A stretch of DNA of 64,000 nt. It comes from Paenibacillus pasadenensis DSM 19293 (GTDB lineage Bacteria; Bacillota; Bacilli; Paenibacillales; Paenibacillaceae). Positions 36,101-43,854 of this stretch are shown here, piece by piece. The notes below the pieces were generated by a model. That model made no database searches and was not told where the DNA came from. It saw only the letters and a list, made by a program, of their open reading frames with translations. Position numbers and translations under genes: made by a program. The stretch is from assembly GCF_000422485.1 (NCBI RefSeq), contig NZ_KE383857.1, positions 37,519 to 101,518 on the forward strand, read 5' to 3'. The first letter of the stretch is position 1, and every line of letters begins with the position of its first letter.

Positions 36101-37732
36101 ATGATCGTCGCAGAAGCCATGCTTCGTTATTTGAAGGACCAGGGCGTCGAGCATCTGTTCGGCATTCCCGCAGGCATCATCGGACCGATCTACGACTCGC
36201 TCATCGATGTCGGCATCAAGCCGGTCATCACGAAAAACGAGGCGGGATCGGCCTATATGGCGGCCCGCTTCTCCAGCACGACCGGCCGGCTCTCCGTATG
36301 CGCGGGGGCGGGCGCGGTCGGCGTCAGCAACATGATGAACGGCATCGCCGACGCCAAGCGAGCCAAAGCTCCGATGCTCGTCATCGCCGGCGCGGTCAAC
36401 CGCTGGCAGATGGGCAAGGGAGCGATCCAGGAGCTGGACGGCGAGCAGATGGTCAAGGTCGTGACCAAATACAGCGCGACCGTGCTGCGCGAGGAGGATG
36501 TGCTGACGGAGCTCGATCGCGCCGTGCGGGCGGCCTTGACGCCGCCCTGCGGACCGGTGTACCTGTCGATCCCGATCGACATCCAGCGCGCGGCGTTCAA
36601 CGGTCCGCTCCCGCAGCCGCCGGCGCTCGCTCCGCTGCCGGAGCGCAGGCGGCCTGATCCGCAGCTGCTGCAGCAGGCGGCCGCGGCGCTGCAGGCGGCC
36701 AGCCGGGGGCTCATCTTCGTCGGCCGCGGCGGCAGAGGCTTCGGCGCCGACATCGAGCGCCTGGCCGAGCGGCTCGGCTGGCCGATCATCACGACGCCTG
36801 CGGGCAAGGGAGCCGTCGCCTCGGATCATCCGCTCTATCTCGGCAATTATGGCTTTTCGAGCTCGGACGCAGCCTTCCGCTATGTGAACGGCAGCGAGCC
36901 GGAATGCCTGCTCGTGCTCGGCACGAGCCTCGGCGAGGCGTCGACCTGCAACTTCAACGAGGTGCTCGTGAAGGGCCGCAAGGTCATCCATGTCGACCGC
37001 GACTCGTCCGAGCTCGGCAAGGTGTTCCCGACCGACATCCCGATCGAGGCCGATCTGGGCGACGTGCTGCCGCATCTGCTCGAGCAGGCCGGATCGGCCC
37101 GCGAGCCCTATGCCGCGGAGCGTCCGATCAACGATCCGTACGTGCGCGATCATACGGGACTGTCGCTGCGGCTGTTCCTGGAGGAGCTCGGCGAAGCGCT
37201 GCCAGCCGACACCCGCTATGCCTGCGACATCGGCGAGTTCACCAACTTCGCGCTGAAGTACCTGACCGTTCCGGCCGCCGGCGACTTCGAGATCAACCTC
37301 GACTACGGAGCGATGGGCTCTGCGATCGCCGGAGCGGCAGGCCTGGCCGTGGCCGAGCCGGAGCGGCCGATCGCGGTGCTGGCCGGCGACGGCTGCTTCT
37401 TCATGAACGGCATGGACATTCTCACGGCCAAGGAATATGGCTATAAAATCATCTATGTCATCATCAACAACGCCATGTTAAGCTATGTCGAGAGAGGACA
37501 GCAGTTCCTGTTCAAGCGCACGCTGCCGGACTACAAGCAGGAGCGGATCTCGATCGCCGCGATGATGGAGGCGGCCGGCGTCCGCTCGATGACCGTCCGG
37601 CAGCTGGAGCAGATGGACGAGGTCCGCTCCTTCGTGGACGGACTCGACGGTCCCTGCGTCATCGAGGTCGTCACGGACGGCAGCGAGCCGGCTCCGATTC
37701 TCGATCGGCTCAAGGCGCTTGTCAGCAGCTGA
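36101..37732 (+). CDS. Thiamine-diphosphate enzyme, acetolactate-synthase-like
   Basis: A 543-residue three-domain ThDP enzyme. The catalytic Glu of the Pyr domain lies in TKNEAGSAYMAA, and the Mg-ThDP motif is GDGCFFMNGMD then VIINNAMLSYV. The central Rossmann domain (GLIFVGRGGRGFGADIERLA) is intact. It belongs with acetolactate synthase, benzoylformate decarboxylase and similar enzymes, but not clearly with any characterised one. Expected chemistry: decarboxylation of a 2-oxo acid, then carboligation or release of an aldehyde. ATG 36101 follows AAGGAG. No ilvN-like regulatory subunit nearby; instead it sits with a KASIII-like gene. Confidence 0.85.
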   Translation: MIVAEAMLRYLKDQGVEHLFGIPAGIIGPIYDSLIDVGIKPVITKNEAGSAYMAARFSSTTGRLSVCAGAGAVGVSNMMNGIADAKRAKAPMLVIAGAVNRWQMGKGAIQELDGEQMVKVVTKYSATVLREEDVLTELDRAVRAALTPPCGPVYLSIPIDIQRAAFNGPLPQPPALAPLPERRRPDPQLLQQAAAALQAASRGLIFVGRGGRGFGADIERLAERLGWPIITTPAGKGAVASDHPLYLGNYGFSSSDAAFRYVNGSEPECLLVLGTSLGEASTCNFNEVLVKGRKVIHVDRDSSELGKVFPTDIPIEADLGDVLPHLLEQAGSAREPYAAERPINDPYVRDHTGLSLRLFLEELGEALPADTRYACDIGEFTNFALKYLTVPAAGDFEINLDYGAMGSAIAGAAGLAVAEPERPIAVLAGDGCFFMNGMDILTAKEYGYKIIYVIINNAMLSYVERGQQFLFKRTLPDYKQERISIAAMMEAAGVRSMTVRQLEQMDEVRSFVDGLDGPCVIEVVTDGSEPAPILDRLKALVSS

Positions 37733-37776
37733 GCGTCTTCCCGCTTTATTTTCAACCAACACGAGGAGGAATCATG

Positions 37777-38118
37777 ATGGGCAGCTTCAACATCAACGTA
37801 GATCGCACAAACCAGGTATTCCATGCCGTAGTAGAGGGCACGTTCACGCCGGAGGAGGGCATGGCGTCCGTACAAGCCTATCAAAAAGAGATCGCCACGA
37901 TCGCCGTGCCGGAGTACGAGATCCATATCGACTGCACGGAGCTGAACGTCTCTTCGCCGTCGGCGCTGCCGATTCTGGAAGGCTGCTTCCAGATGTACAA
38001 GCAGGACGGCTTCAAGAAGGTCGTGCTGACGCTCGCCCGCAACCCGATCCTGAAAATGCAGCTCGGACGCGTCGCCCGCACGGTCGGCCTGGAAAACTGC
38101 GAGATCATCGAAAAATAA
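37777..38118 (+). CDS. STAS-like small protein of unknown function
   Basis: A 113-residue alpha/beta protein. The pattern of strands and helices, with YEIHIDCTELNVSSPSALPIL in the place of the D-S-S-G-L loop of SpoIIAA-type STAS domains, suggests a STAS-like fold; the phospho-acceptor Ser would lie in SSPSAL. It lies between the TPP enzyme (gap about 40 bases) and the KASIII-like gene (gap 23). ATG at 37774 is an alternative start. Function not known. Confidence 0.65.
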   Translation: MGSFNINVDRTNQVFHAVVEGTFTPEEGMASVQAYQKEIATIAVPEYEIHIDCTELNVSSPSALPILEGCFQMYKQDGFKKVVLTLARNPILKMQLGRVARTVGLENCEIIEK

Positions 38119-38141
38119 GAAGATTCCGAGGGGGAAGTTCC

Positions 38142-39131
38142 ATGACAGCGGTTCGCATTCGTGGCATCGAGATCTATCATCCTGAGCTGGAGGTCGGCAA
38201 CGACTATTACATCGATCGCTTCTCCGCTGCCGGCGTGCCGGTATCCGGGCTGCTGAAGGCGCTCGGCCGGGAGAAGCGTTTCGTCATCGACAATGCGGAT
38301 GAAAATACGTACACGATGTCGGTCGAGGCTTCCCGCAAGGTGCTGGAAGCGACCGGACAGCAGGGCTCGGAGCTCGACCTGATCCTGTTCGCGTCCCAGA
38401 CTCCGGAATATCTGCTGCCGAGCATGGCGCTCAAGCTGCATCATGCGCTGGGCGGAGGCAAGCAGACGAGATGCTTCGACGTGAACGCCAACTGCGCCGG
38501 CATGCTCGTCGCGATCGAGCAGGCGAGCTGCTTGATGCAGGGCGATGTCCGCATCCGCAAGGCGCTGGTCGTCGGAGCGGACCACTTCTCCGTCCATAGC
38601 CCGGACAATCCGGTCTACCATTCCACCTTCGCCGATTCGGCCGCAGCCGTGCTGCTCGTAGCGGAAGAAGGAGAAGGCGGCTTCATCGACTCGGTCTACC
38701 AGACCGACACGCATGTCATCGACAACTCCCTCTTCCCGGGCACGGGCTTGTCCCGCATTTACGGCGAAGGCGTTTCGGCGGCGGACATCCAGGTCCAGTT
38801 CACGCCGTTCGACGATTCGGTCTGCGTCGACTCGGCGGTCGACTCGCTGCGCGAGCTGATGGAGCGCAGCGGCGTCCAGCCTTCGCAGGTCGGCGCTTAT
38901 CTGTTCTCCCAGTTCTCGATCGGCAACAACCGGCTCGTGGCGGAGCGCCTCGGACTCGACGAGTCCAAAATCCATTTTGTCGGCGACAAGTACGGCTACA
39001 CGGCGAGCAACAGCCCGATTCTGGCGCTGCATGACGCCATCAAGGCCGGGCGCATCGAGCGCGGCGACTACCTGGTGTTCTGGACCGTCGGAGCGGGCTG
39101 GCAAAACGTATCCTTGCTGATGCAATATTGA
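38142..39131 (+). CDS. KASIII-like (thiolase-fold) protein with non-canonical active site
   Basis: A 329-residue thiolase-fold protein with FabH layout. The nucleophilic Cys118 is kept (FDVNANCAGM). The KASIII His in the HQAN motif is replaced: the aligned stretch is FSQFS near residues 255-259. The Asn of GNT is replaced by Tyr286 (KYGYTASNS). Loss of both residues argues against ordinary decarboxylative condensation with malonyl-ACP; acyl transfer or another Cys-only reaction is possible. ATG 38142 follows GAGGGGGAAG. Last gene of the block. Confidence 0.82.
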   Translation: MTAVRIRGIEIYHPELEVGNDYYIDRFSAAGVPVSGLLKALGREKRFVIDNADENTYTMSVEASRKVLEATGQQGSELDLILFASQTPEYLLPSMALKLHHALGGGKQTRCFDVNANCAGMLVAIEQASCLMQGDVRIRKALVVGADHFSVHSPDNPVYHSTFADSAAAVLLVAEEGEGGFIDSVYQTDTHVIDNSLFPGTGLSRIYGEGVSAADIQVQFTPFDDSVCVDSAVDSLRELMERSGVQPSQVGAYLFSQFSIGNNRLVAERLGLDESKIHFVGDKYGYTASNSPILALHDAIKAGRIERGDYLVFWTVGAGWQNVSLLMQY

Positions 39132-39196
39132 TCTAGGCCCGCCGCCGGAATCCGCTCTATAATGAAGGCAAGCGCAAAGGAGAAAGGCGGGAGGGC

Positions 39197-39817
39197 ATGG
39201 ATCGAGAAGCGGCAAGGATCATTGAAAGCCTGGGCGAAGGAGCGGAGGGCATTGCCCTGACGTTCGACGACGGACCGGACCCGGAGTTCACCCCGCGGGT
39301 GCTGGAGCTGCTCGCCCGTTACGGTGCCAAGGCGACGTTTTTCCTGCTCGGCATGCGGGCGGCGGAGCAGCCGGAGCTGGCGGCGCGCATCGCGGCCGAA
39401 GGACATGAGATCGGCAATCATACGTGGCTGCATCCCGACTTGACGGCCGAGCCGGAGGAAACGGCGCGGCGCGAGATCGGACAAGCCCAGCAGCTGCTGG
39501 AGCGGCTGTCCGGGCGCGCTCCCGTCCTGTTCCGCAGCCCTTACGGCACCTATGACGACCGCTTGCTCGAGCTGGCCGGAGAGCTCGGATTCGGCTTTTG
39601 CCTCTGGTCGGTCGACACCGAGGACTGGCGGTTGCCGGGAGCCGATGCGCTGACGGAGCGGCTCTCCCGCGCCAGGCCGGGAGACGTCGTGCTCATGCAT
39701 GACGCGGGCGGCGACCGCAGCCAGACGGTGGAGGCGCTCGAGCGCGCGCTGCCGGAGCTGGCGGCGCGCTTCCGGCTGGACACCGTCAGCTCGCTGCTGC
39801 GCCGTCCGGGAGGATGA
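39197..39817 (+). CDS. Polysaccharide deacetylase (NodB family)
   Basis: A 206-residue NodB-domain protein with TFDDGPD (catalytic Asp and metal Asp), NHTWLHPDL (two metal His) and FRSPYGTYDD. The usual late His motif appears as LMHDAGGDRSQT. No signal peptide, so it may be cytoplasmic or the start may be internal. Has its own TATAAT at 39158-39163. Removes N-acetyl groups from a chitin- or peptidoglycan-like polymer. Confidence 0.87.
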   Translation: MDREAARIIESLGEGAEGIALTFDDGPDPEFTPRVLELLARYGAKATFFLLGMRAAEQPELAARIAAEGHEIGNHTWLHPDLTAEPEETARREIGQAQQLLERLSGRAPVLFRSPYGTYDDRLLELAGELGFGFCLWSVDTEDWRLPGADALTERLSRARPGDVVLMHDAGGDRSQTVEALERALPELAARFRLDTVSSLLRRPGG

Positions 39818-39877
39818 CGGGGGCTTCGGCCCCCGCCTCCCCCGCTTTCGCCTTTATACGGAACGAAGCTGCAAAAA

Positions 39878-39917
39878 AACAAGCTGATGCCGGTTATCCA
39901 CCGGCGTCAGCTTGTTT
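39878..39917. terminator. Bidirectional terminator
   Basis: AAACAAGCTGATGCCGG and CCGGCGTCAGCTTGTTT pair over a short loop. Serves the deacetylase gene and the convergent MerR gene. Confidence 0.88.
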
Positions 39918-39928
39918 GCTTTTGCTCC

Positions 39929-40666
39929 CTAATCCCCGTCTTTTTCGGATGCGTAAGCTAGGCTTTTTTCCACAAACTCCAGCACTTCATTGGATACGGG
40001 ATAGAGGCCCGACTGCTCGGCAGGCAGCTTCCTTACCTCCCAGAACTTGCTCATCAATTGTTCGTCCCCTTGGAAGGTCTCGAGCGACAGCTTCATCAGC
40101 TCGCTCGCGATGCGGAGGCCTTCTTCCGATTCCGGCGGAATGGATTGCCGCACGCACCATTCGATCCGGCGCAGCAAGGAAACATAGTGTTGAGAAGTCT
40201 TGTCGCCGCGGTTGAGGCTCGGAAGGGCGTCCTGCAGGAAGGAGCTTTCGTCATCGTTGAAATAATCGATCCATTGCTTCGACTTGGGCTGGACGGTCCG
40301 GACCAGATGAGACACCCGGTCCCAGGAGAGCGTGCCTTCCAGATCCATCATGTTGATCAAGGAAGTCGTATTTTCCATGCTGCTCTGCAGAGCGGCGAGC
40401 TGCTCCTGCAGATGATTGTGATGGGCAACCAGAACATGGCGGAAGGACAGCTTGTCCATGACATGCTGGATCTCCTCGAGCGGCAGCGAGAGGGATTTGA
40501 GCAAGGTGATCTTTTCGAGCGTGAACAGATCCTCCTCCGAATAATACCTGCGGCCGTTCTCTTCCTTCTCGCTGGGCGTCAAAAGACCGATCTGATCGTA
40601 GTACCGCAAGGTTCGAACGGAAATGTTCCGCTGCTTGGATACTTGCCCTGTCGTCCATCTAGACAT
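39929..40666 (-). CDS. MerR-family regulator with long effector domain
   Basis: A 245-residue protein: N-terminal winged helix (WTTGQVSKQRNISVRTLRYYDQIGLL), dimerisation helix, then a helical domain of about 130 residues reminiscent of the drug- or ligand-binding half of long MerR proteins. No conserved metal-binding cysteines. Divergent from the CPBP gene, whose promoter has the MerR architecture, so it most likely activates that gene. Its ATG follows AGGAAGGAAACG. Confidence 0.88.
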   Translation of the reverse strand: MSRWTTGQVSKQRNISVRTLRYYDQIGLLTPSEKEENGRRYYSEEDLFTLEKITLLKSLSLPLEEIQHVMDKLSFRHVLVAHHNHLQEQLAALQSSMENTTSLINMMDLEGTLSWDRVSHLVRTVQPKSKQWIDYFNDDESSFLQDALPSLNRGDKTSQHYVSLLRRIEWCVRQSIPPESEEGLRIASELMKLSLETFQGDEQLMSKFWEVRKLPAEQSGLYPVSNEVLEFVEKSLAYASEKDGD

Positions 40667-40691
40667 CGTTTCCTTCCTCCCGAAAAAAAGC

Positions 40692-40722
40692 TTGCAGGTG
40701 ACGTTGCGTCACCGTCTATCCT
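40692..40722 (+). promoter_or_regulatory. MerR-type promoter of the CPBP gene
   Basis: -35 TTGCAG (40692-40697) and -10 TATCCT (40717-40722) are 19 bases apart. The spacer contains the perfect inverted repeat GTGACG-TTG-CGTCAC (40698-40712). The over-long spacer with a dyad inside is the hallmark of MerR-activated promoters. Confidence 0.85.
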
Positions 40723-40758
40723 GAGTACAAGGATATCACAGAGTACGGAGGGAACGGG

Positions 40759-41460
40759 ATGAAAGGAACGGTTATCGAGTGGAAGAGGGATGAGTGGACT
40801 TGGCGTGAATTCGCCGCCTTGCTCGCGCTGGAATTCTTCTTTGTCATGGTCGCGGTCAAGTACGGCATGCAGTCGATCTACGAGGAATGGCTCGGAAATA
40901 CGCTGTACTCAGGAACGCTTACAGGGGCGACGATTGCGATTGTTTTGCTGGCCGGGGTGTATGTGGTCGCTCTGCGGCCGAAACGGGCGTCATGGGAGGA
41001 AGTCGGTCTGAAACGGTTTCCGGCGAAGGCATGGTGGAAAATTCTGCTCTGGCTGCTCGTATTGATTGCAGGAAGCGTAGCGGTCGTTTATTTGACGAGC
41101 TTTTTCGGAAATACGGTGGACAACAGCAAGACCGAGAGCTTGAAGCAGAACGCCTCTCTCGTCGCGGTGCTGATCGGCATCGTATCCGCCGGCATCGTGT
41201 CGCCGGTGTATGAAGAGATTTTCTATCGCGGATTCATGTATCGCTGGTTAAGGACCCGCATGGGAAGGATGGGGGCGATCGCGGTCAGCTCTTTGATCTT
41301 CACGCTTGCCCATTACCCGACCCTGAATGCGATGCCTGTCAATTTCGTAAGCGGAATCGTGTTTGCATGGGCCTATGAGCGGACGGGATCGGTCATACCC
41401 GGCATGATCATCCACGGGGCGTTCAATACGATCGCCGTGCTGCTCACGGCAATGAGCTGA
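40759..41460 (+). CDS. CPBP-family intramembrane metalloprotease
   Basis: A 233-residue protein with six to seven membrane spans and all CPBP (CAAX/bacteriocin-processing) motifs: EEIFYRGFMYR, FTLAHYP and HGAFN. Members cleave within or near the membrane; many protect against self-made peptides or mature prenylated products. Controlled by the divergent MerR regulator through the 19-bp-spacer promoter. Confidence 0.9.
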   Translation: MKGTVIEWKRDEWTWREFAALLALEFFFVMVAVKYGMQSIYEEWLGNTLYSGTLTGATIAIVLLAGVYVVALRPKRASWEEVGLKRFPAKAWWKILLWLLVLIAGSVAVVYLTSFFGNTVDNSKTESLKQNASLVAVLIGIVSAGIVSPVYEEIFYRGFMYRWLRTRMGRMGAIAVSSLIFTLAHYPTLNAMPVNFVSGIVFAWAYERTGSVIPGMIIHGAFNTIAVLLTAMS

Positions 41461-41471
41461 TCGACACAGGG

Positions 41472-41513
41472 AAACAGCCTCCGCTCCATCGTCTGATGGG
41501 GCGGAGGCTGTTT
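41472..41513. terminator. Bidirectional terminator
   Basis: AAACAGCCTCCGC and GCGGAGGCTGTTT form a perfect 13-pair stem with an inner CCATC/GATGG pairing. Between the convergent CPBP and fnr genes. Confidence 0.88.
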
Positions 41514-41551
41514 GGCCGCGCGGACGCGGAGCGGGAAGCCGGGCCTGCGCT

Positions 41552-42310
41552 TCAGATGCGGCATACTTCCTTGGGACAAGCGGGGCAGCTCGGGCAGCCG
41601 CACAGCCGCCGCAGGGCGGGCAGGTCGGCGATCGTGATGAGGCCGCCTTTGACCGAGACGATGCCCTCGTCCTTCATCGACGCGAGCATGCGGTTGACGC
41701 TCTCGCGCGTCGTGCCGATGAATTCGGCCAACTCGGCGTTGGTCAGGCGCAGCCCGATCTCGAGGCCGTTCGGCCGCAGCCGGCCGTAGCTGTTGGACAG
41801 GCGGATCAGCGTGCTGGCGAGCGCGCCCGGCTTGCCGTACAGCAGCAGGTCGCGGAACTTCGACTCGGCGATGCGCTGCTGGAGCGCCATTCCGTTCATC
41901 CAGCGCACGGCGAGCTCTCCGCTGCTCAGCAGCAGCGCCTCGAGCTCCTTCCAGGCGATGACGCCGATGCGCGCTTCCCGCGCGGCCTCGGCGCTGAAGC
42001 CGTACACCGACTGCCGCCCGGCCTCGGGGCCGCCCGTCAGGTCGCCTTCCTGAAGGATGGACAGGATGAATTCCTTGCCGTCCTCGGTCGACTTGCGCAG
42101 CTTCACCTTGCCCGAAAGGATGAAATAAAGCTTGTCGGCGGGCTCGCCTTCCCAGAACAGGAAGCTGCCCTCTTCGACGCGGCGCTCCGTCATGAGCGCC
42201 TCGATGCTCCTCCACTGCTCCGCCGTGAAAAAGGCGGAAAATCCGCTCCGCTGAGCCTCTGCCGCTTCCTTCGCATAGGCGGATCCCGCCGCCGGCTGCC
42301 TCATCGCCAT
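41552..42310 (-). CDS. fnr: Fnr-type anaerobic regulator (Crp/Fnr family)
   Basis: A 252-residue Crp-fold protein: cyclic-nucleotide-like sensor domain (FLFWEGEPADKLYFILSG), long dimer helix, and a winged helix with recognition helix TRESVNRML, whose Glu and Arg suit TGTGA boxes. The C-terminus carries a Cys cluster (LCGCPSCPACPKEVC), as in Bacillus Fnr where C-terminal cysteines hold an oxygen-labile 4Fe-4S cluster. The ATG follows GGGAG at nine bases. It lies next to FNR-box-controlled genes. A paralogue is at 63144-63869. Confidence 0.92.
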   Translation of the reverse strand: MAMRQPAAGSAYAKEAAEAQRSGFSAFFTAEQWRSIEALMTERRVEEGSFLFWEGEPADKLYFILSGKVKLRKSTEDGKEFILSILQEGDLTGGPEAGRQSVYGFSAEAAREARIGVIAWKELEALLLSSGELAVRWMNGMALQQRIAESKFRDLLLYGKPGALASTLIRLSNSYGRLRPNGLEIGLRLTNAELAEFIGTTRESVNRMLASMKDEGIVSVKGGLITIADLPALRRLCGCPSCPACPKEVCRI

Positions 42311-42417
42311 GTCCGCTCGCTCCCTTGCTTCTTTTCTGATTCCATCATACGGGATGCGGCCGGCTGCCGTTATCAGGGAACCGCCTGAACCGAGGGGGAG
42401 GAATTCCCCTATTTGTT

Positions 42418-42433
42418 GGTGAGATTGATCACA
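42418..42433. promoter_or_regulatory. FNR-like box between fnr and the GAF gene
   Basis: GGTGA-GATTGA-TCACA differs by one base from TGTGA-N6-TCACA. It lies in the divergent region between fnr and the GAF/regulator/kinase operon. No good -10 sits at the class II distance; the closest -10 (TACACT at 42509-42514) would put the box near -95. A second dyad (GGGAGTT...AACTCCC) lies at 42448-42482. Confidence 0.5.
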
Positions 42434-42593
42434 TCCGAAGGGCAGTTCGGGGAGTTTTCCCGGATCGAATCAGGGAACTCCCGGACTTACTTGCGCGCTC
42501 GGGCATCGTACACTGGATCATAGGGAAGTCATCGGCGCATGGGGTAGGCGGATCGAGCCGCAGCCTGCGGATGCGCCAGAGGAGGGAACGGCA

Positions 42594-43160
42594 ATGACGG
42601 AGGGGGAAAGGGGCGGCCGCGAGGAGCTGGAGCGGCTGCGGCGCGAGCTGGGCTGCGACCTGGCGATCGCGGGGCTCGCCTTGGCTGGAGGCGGATTGCG
42701 TTGGCGGGTCGCGTCCGGCGCGGTGAGCGAGCGCTACCGCATCATGGCGGAGCGGCCGGGCCGCGGCTTGGCGGGCACGGTGCTGAAGGTCGGGCGGCCG
42801 ATGACGCTGCAGGCGGCGGAGCTGCGGGCCGGGCGGCAGCTGCAGGACTATCCGCTGCTTATCGCGGAGGGCATCTGCTCGGCGTATGCCGTGCCGCTGC
42901 TGGCGTCCGGCCGGCCGAGAGGCGTGCTGCTCGTCGGCTGCCGCGGTCCGAAAGCGTTTTCCGCTGCGGACCGGAGCGCGGCGGATGCCGGAGCGAGACG
43001 GCTGGAGGCGATGCTGGAGGAGCGCCCCGTCCGCGGGCGCGGATCGGATCTTGAACCCGATCTCGGATCGGATCTCGGATCGGATCGAGGCGGGGGCCGC
43101 GAGCCGCATGCGTCAGGGATCGCGGCGCCGCCGGGCGAGCCGCGGAGCGGACAGCTGTGA
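42594..43160 (+). CDS. GAF-domain protein (NreA-like)
   Basis: A 188-residue protein: one GAF domain (about 10-145), then a low-complexity tail with repeated SDLGSD-type units. Followed by a NarL-type regulator and a PAS kinase, the content of the staphylococcal nreABC nitrate/oxygen system, in which NreA is a nitrate-binding GAF protein. The likeness is by architecture; ligand residues cannot be judged by eye. Preceded by GAGGGAACGGCA. Confidence 0.7.
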   Translation: MTEGERGGREELERLRRELGCDLAIAGLALAGGGLRWRVASGAVSERYRIMAERPGRGLAGTVLKVGRPMTLQAAELRAGRQLQDYPLLIAEGICSAYAVPLLASGRPRGVLLVGCRGPKAFSAADRSAADAGARRLEAMLEERPVRGRGSDLEPDLGSDLGSDRGGGREPHASGIAAPPGEPRSGQL

Positions 43161-43166
43161 TACACT
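43161..43166 (+). promoter_or_regulatory. Possible extended -10 promoter ahead of the regulator gene
   Basis: TGATACACT (TG at 43158-43159, TACACT at 43161-43166) is an extended -10 overlapping the stop of the GAF gene, with no clear -35. It could drive the regulator and kinase separately. Confidence 0.35.
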
Positions 43167-43200
43167 GGAAAAAAATGCGCAAGGTCAAGGAGGCGGGCGT

Positions 43201-43854
43201 TTGATACGGGTATTGGTCGTAGACGATCATGCGGTCGTCCGGTCCGGCCTCGTCCAGCTGATGGACGGCCGGGACGGGCTGGAGGCGGCGGGCGAGGCGG
43301 CGGACGGAGACGAGGCGATCGCGAGGGCGCTGGAGCTGCGGCCGGACGTCGTGCTGATGGACCTCAGCATGCCGCACGGCAAGGACGGCTTGAGCGCGAC
43401 GTCGGAGCTCAAGAAGCTGCTGCCGGATGTCGCCGTTCTCATTCTGACGATGCACGACGACGAGGAGTATTTGTTCCGCGCGATCCATTCGGGGGCGTCG
43501 GGGTATGTGCTGAAGAGCGCTCCTTACGAGGAGCTGCTCGGCGCGGTGCGCCATGTGGCGGACGGCCAGGCATATCTGTCCCCGGCGGCGACGAAGCGGC
43601 TCATGAGCGACTATCTCGACAAGGCGCGCAGCGGCGAGTTCGCCGGCAGCTTCGAGTCGCTGTCCGACCGGGAGCGCGAGATTCTCGCCAAGGTCGCGCA
43701 GGGCTACTCCAACAAGGAGATCGCCGAGCAGCTGTTCATCAGCGTCAAGACGGTCGAGAGCCACAAGAGCAACCTGATGGATAAGCTCGACCTGCGCACG
43801 AGGCCGGACCTGGTGAAATACGCGGCCAAGAAGGGACTGTTGAATTTTGACTGA
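43201..43854 (+). CDS. NarL/NreC-type response regulator
   Basis: A 217-residue regulator: receiver domain with VVDDH, phospho-Asp in VVLMDLSMPHG and Lys in YVLKSA, and a LuxR-type helix-turn-helix (LSDREREILAKVAQGYSNKEIAEQL, in part). TTG start at 43201 follows AAGGAGG; the longer frame runs into the GAF gene. Overlaps the kinase gene by eight bases. Likely activates nitrate/nitrite or anaerobic genes with its kinase. Confidence 0.9.
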   Translation: MIRVLVVDDHAVVRSGLVQLMDGRDGLEAAGEAADGDEAIARALELRPDVVLMDLSMPHGKDGLSATSELKKLLPDVAVLILTMHDDEEYLFRAIHSGASGYVLKSAPYEELLGAVRHVADGQAYLSPAATKRLMSDYLDKARSGEFAGSFESLSDREREILAKVAQGYSNKEIAEQLFISVKTVESHKSNLMDKLDLRTRPDLVKYAAKKGLLNFD

